Source: Haloarcula halobia (GTDB taxonomy: Archaea; Halobacteriota; Halobacteria; Halobacteriales; Haloarculaceae). From it: DNA of 64,000 bases. The stretch covers positions 3,115,631 through 3,179,630 of the forward strand of contig NZ_CP119787.1 of NCBI RefSeq assembly GCF_029338255.1, read 5' to 3'. Shown here one piece after another: positions 62,892 through 64,000 of this stretch (the stretch's first letter is position 1; each line of letters begins with the position of its first letter). A program made the translations under genes and the position numbers. Below the pieces are notes generated by a model that searched no databases, was not told the DNA's origin, and saw nothing but the letters and a program-made list of their open reading frames with translations.

Positions 62892-62953
62892 GCCGACGGT
62901 CCCCGGCGAGGGAGCACGTGAACGGTTCACTCTCCGGACCAGGGAACGATGCG

Positions 62954-62961
62954 CTTAAATG
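62954..62961 (+). promoter_or_regulatory. TATA box of rps19e
   Basis: cttaaatg at 62954-62961 is centred 27 bases before the ATG at 62985, a leaderless start that excludes the upstream in-frame ATG near 62949. Confidence 0.55.
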
Positions 62962-62984
62962 ACGGCGACGGAAAGAAAGCGGCA

Positions 62985-63446
62985 ATGACGACACTCTACG
63001 ACGTTCCCGCCGAGGACCTCATCGAGGCCCTCACGGAGACGCTCGCCGAGGAGGACGCCATCGAAGCACCGGAGTGGGCCGCGTTCACCAAGACCGGCGT
63101 CGACAAGGAACTACCCCCGGAACAGGAGGACTTCTGGCAGCGACGCGCCGCCAGCCTGCTCCGCAAGGTCGCCGTCGACGGCCCCGTCGGGGTCAACCGC
63201 CTGAAGACCGAGTACGGCAGTTCCAAGCAGGGCACGACCCGCTATCGGGTCCGACCACACCAGAAGGTCGACGGGTCGGGGAACATCGTCCGGACCGCCC
63301 TCCAGCAGCTCGAAGAGGCCGGCTACGTCGAGACCAGCGAGAACGACGGCCGCCGCGTCACCGGCGAGGGCCGGAGCCTCCTCGACGACACCGCCAGCGA
63401 GGTGCTCGAGTCCCTCGACCGTCCGGACCTCGAACGCTACGCCTGA
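62985..63446 (+). CDS. rps19e: 30S ribosomal protein S19e
   Basis: A 153-residue archaeal/eukaryotic ribosomal protein with the typical start TTLYDVPAEDLIEALTETL. PEWAAFTKTGVDKELPPEQEDFW, RRAASLLRKVAVDGPVGVNRL and the C-terminal QQLEEAGYVETSENDGRRVT winged-helix end follow. The ATG at 62985 fits the TATA position. The next gene on, the PDCD5-like gene, commonly neighbours rps19e in archaea. Confidence 0.96.
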   Translation: MTTLYDVPAEDLIEALTETLAEEDAIEAPEWAAFTKTGVDKELPPEQEDFWQRRAASLLRKVAVDGPVGVNRLKTEYGSSKQGTTRYRVRPHQKVDGSGNIVRTALQQLEEAGYVETSENDGRRVTGEGRSLLDDTASEVLESLDRPDLERYA

Positions 63447-63496
63447 CCACCGCTCTCTAGTTCTTCCGTCACTCACGACCGCCTCGAGCCGCTGGT

Positions 63497-63720
63497 GGGT
63501 CGCTGGCGCTCCCCGCTCGAGTCACCGAGGGTCTTCGCTCCGCTCAGACTGCAACGTCCCGACAGCACCGTCGGCTCTCGCGGGTCGCTGGCGCTCCCCG
63601 CTCGAGTCACCGAGGGGCTTCGCTTCGCTCAGACTGCAACGTCCCGACAGCACCGCCGGCTCTCGCGGGTCGCTGGCGCTCCCCGCTCGAGTCACCGAGG
63701 GGCTTCGCTTCGCTCAGACC
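63497..63720 (+). repeat. 85-base tandem repeat, about 2.6 copies
   Basis: Units start at 63497, 63582 and 63667 with GGGTCGCTGGCGCTCC. The first two are 85 bases long, and the third breaks off after about 54 bases. Copies differ by a few substitutions (GGGTCTTCGCTCC against GGGGCTTCGCTTC). They fill most of the 326-base gap between rps19e and the PDCD5-like gene, where no protein gene is credible. Confidence 0.85.
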
Positions 63721-63728
63721 CTCGCTAC
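63696..63728 (-). repeat. 33-base repeat shared with the 51.6 kb intergenic region
   Basis: On the minus strand this reads GTAGCGAGGG, then CTGAGCGAAGCGAAG and CCCTCG, the same element as 51615-51647 with about two changes. It overlaps the end of the tandem repeat block. Confidence 0.65.
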
Positions 63729-63772
63729 TCCCGAAATTGTTTTCCGCCCGACTCCAGTACATCTAACCAGTC

Positions 63773-64000
63773 ATGAGTGGCGACCCAAGCGAGGAAGAGC
63801 TCGAGGAACTCCGCCAGAAGAAGATGGAACAGCTCAAAGAGCAACAGAGCGAGGAGGGGGACGCCGAGGCCCAGCAGGCCGCCCAGGAGCAGGCCGAGGC
63901 CCAGAAGAAGGCCATCCTTCGCCAGCACCTCTCGGATGGCGCTCGGAAGCGACTGAACACCGTCAAGATGTCCAAGCCGGAGATCGGCGAGCAGGTCGAA
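63773..64000 (+). CDS. PDCD5-related DNA-binding protein, 3' end outside window
   Basis: Seventy-six residues are seen, starting [21 protein letters not shown] long charged helix rich in Gln and Glu ([21 protein letters not shown]) follows, then [22 protein letters not shown]. This is the order of archaeal homologues of human PDCD5 (about 115 residues in total), a triple-helix protein. In archaea it is described as DNA-binding, with an unclear role. The frame is still open at base 64000. Confidence 0.9.
   Translation, partial: MSGDPSEEELEELRQKKMEQLKEQQSEEGDAEAQQAAQEQAEAQKKAILRQHLSDGARKRLNTVKMSKPEIGEQVE

Noticed and set aside
63497-63720. Tandem repeats considered as a CRISPR array
   Set aside because: The units are 85 bases with no unique spacers between short identical repeats, and no cas genes are near.

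Overview
The window is chromosomal DNA of an extremely halophilic archaeon (class Halobacteria). The evidence is very GC-rich DNA, strongly acidic predicted proteins, mostly TATA-type leaderless promoters with GGAGGTGA-type ribosome binding sites inside operons, an A-type ATP synthase operon, a CetZ tubulin-like protein, archaeal release factor aRF1, class I lysyl-tRNA synthetase, F420 biosynthesis genes and two retinal proteins. The proton-pump rhodopsin closely resembles Haloarcula cruxrhodopsins as I remember them, so a member of the Haloarculaceae is the best guess. This was not tested by a search.

Layout. 0-9.8 kb holds ordinary single genes: a TrpD-like transferase cut by the window edge, a DMT exporter, an F420/NADP-type reductase, a CruF-like membrane protein, a sugar epimerase, a cyclophilin, an esterase, an amino-acid permease fused to universal stress domains, a MOSC protein and a ferredoxin. 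At 9.85-10.7 kb a tRNA-Leu(UAA) gene is followed by two extra partial copies of its 3' end and a frameshifted, truncated sensor-kinase fragment, which looks like the scar of past integration. At 12.4-22.2 kb lies the standout region: a Bat-type HTH regulator, then a palindrome-bearing promoter, then a compact operon for a [NiFe] hydrogenase small subunit, large subunit, maturation protease and the full set hypC-D-E-A-B-F, most genes overlapping by a few bases.

22.4-38 kb carries trkA flanked by two small RAM-domain proteins, tmk, an NDUFA9-like SDR, cetZ, cofC, the phototaxis pair htrI-sopI, cofG (with a one-base frameshift), cofH, purC, and a divergent pair of a membrane-bound winged-helix regulator and an exported protein sharing a perfect palindrome. 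38-48 kb is the A-type ATP synthase operon (H-I-K-E-C-F-A-B-D), with a light-driven proton pump gene between atpB and atpD. 48-64 kb returns to housekeeping: aRF1, a MinD ATPase, ArgRS, two site-2-type proteases, LysRS, UMP kinase, ThiL, a flippase-like protein, ribosomal protein S19e and a PDCD5-like protein cut by the window end, with two blocks of related intergenic repeats.

How it fits together. The window combines several energy systems: a hydrogenase that could feed H2 electrons to the membrane, a rhodopsin that pumps protons in light, and the ATP synthase that uses the gradient. SRI/HtrI would steer cells in the light. The hydrogenase has unusual features: no Tat signal, a C-terminal membrane helix, a divergent L1 motif, and a maturation protease joined in frame to a zinc-finger segment that has its own ribosome binding site. 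No cytochrome b partner is encoded here.
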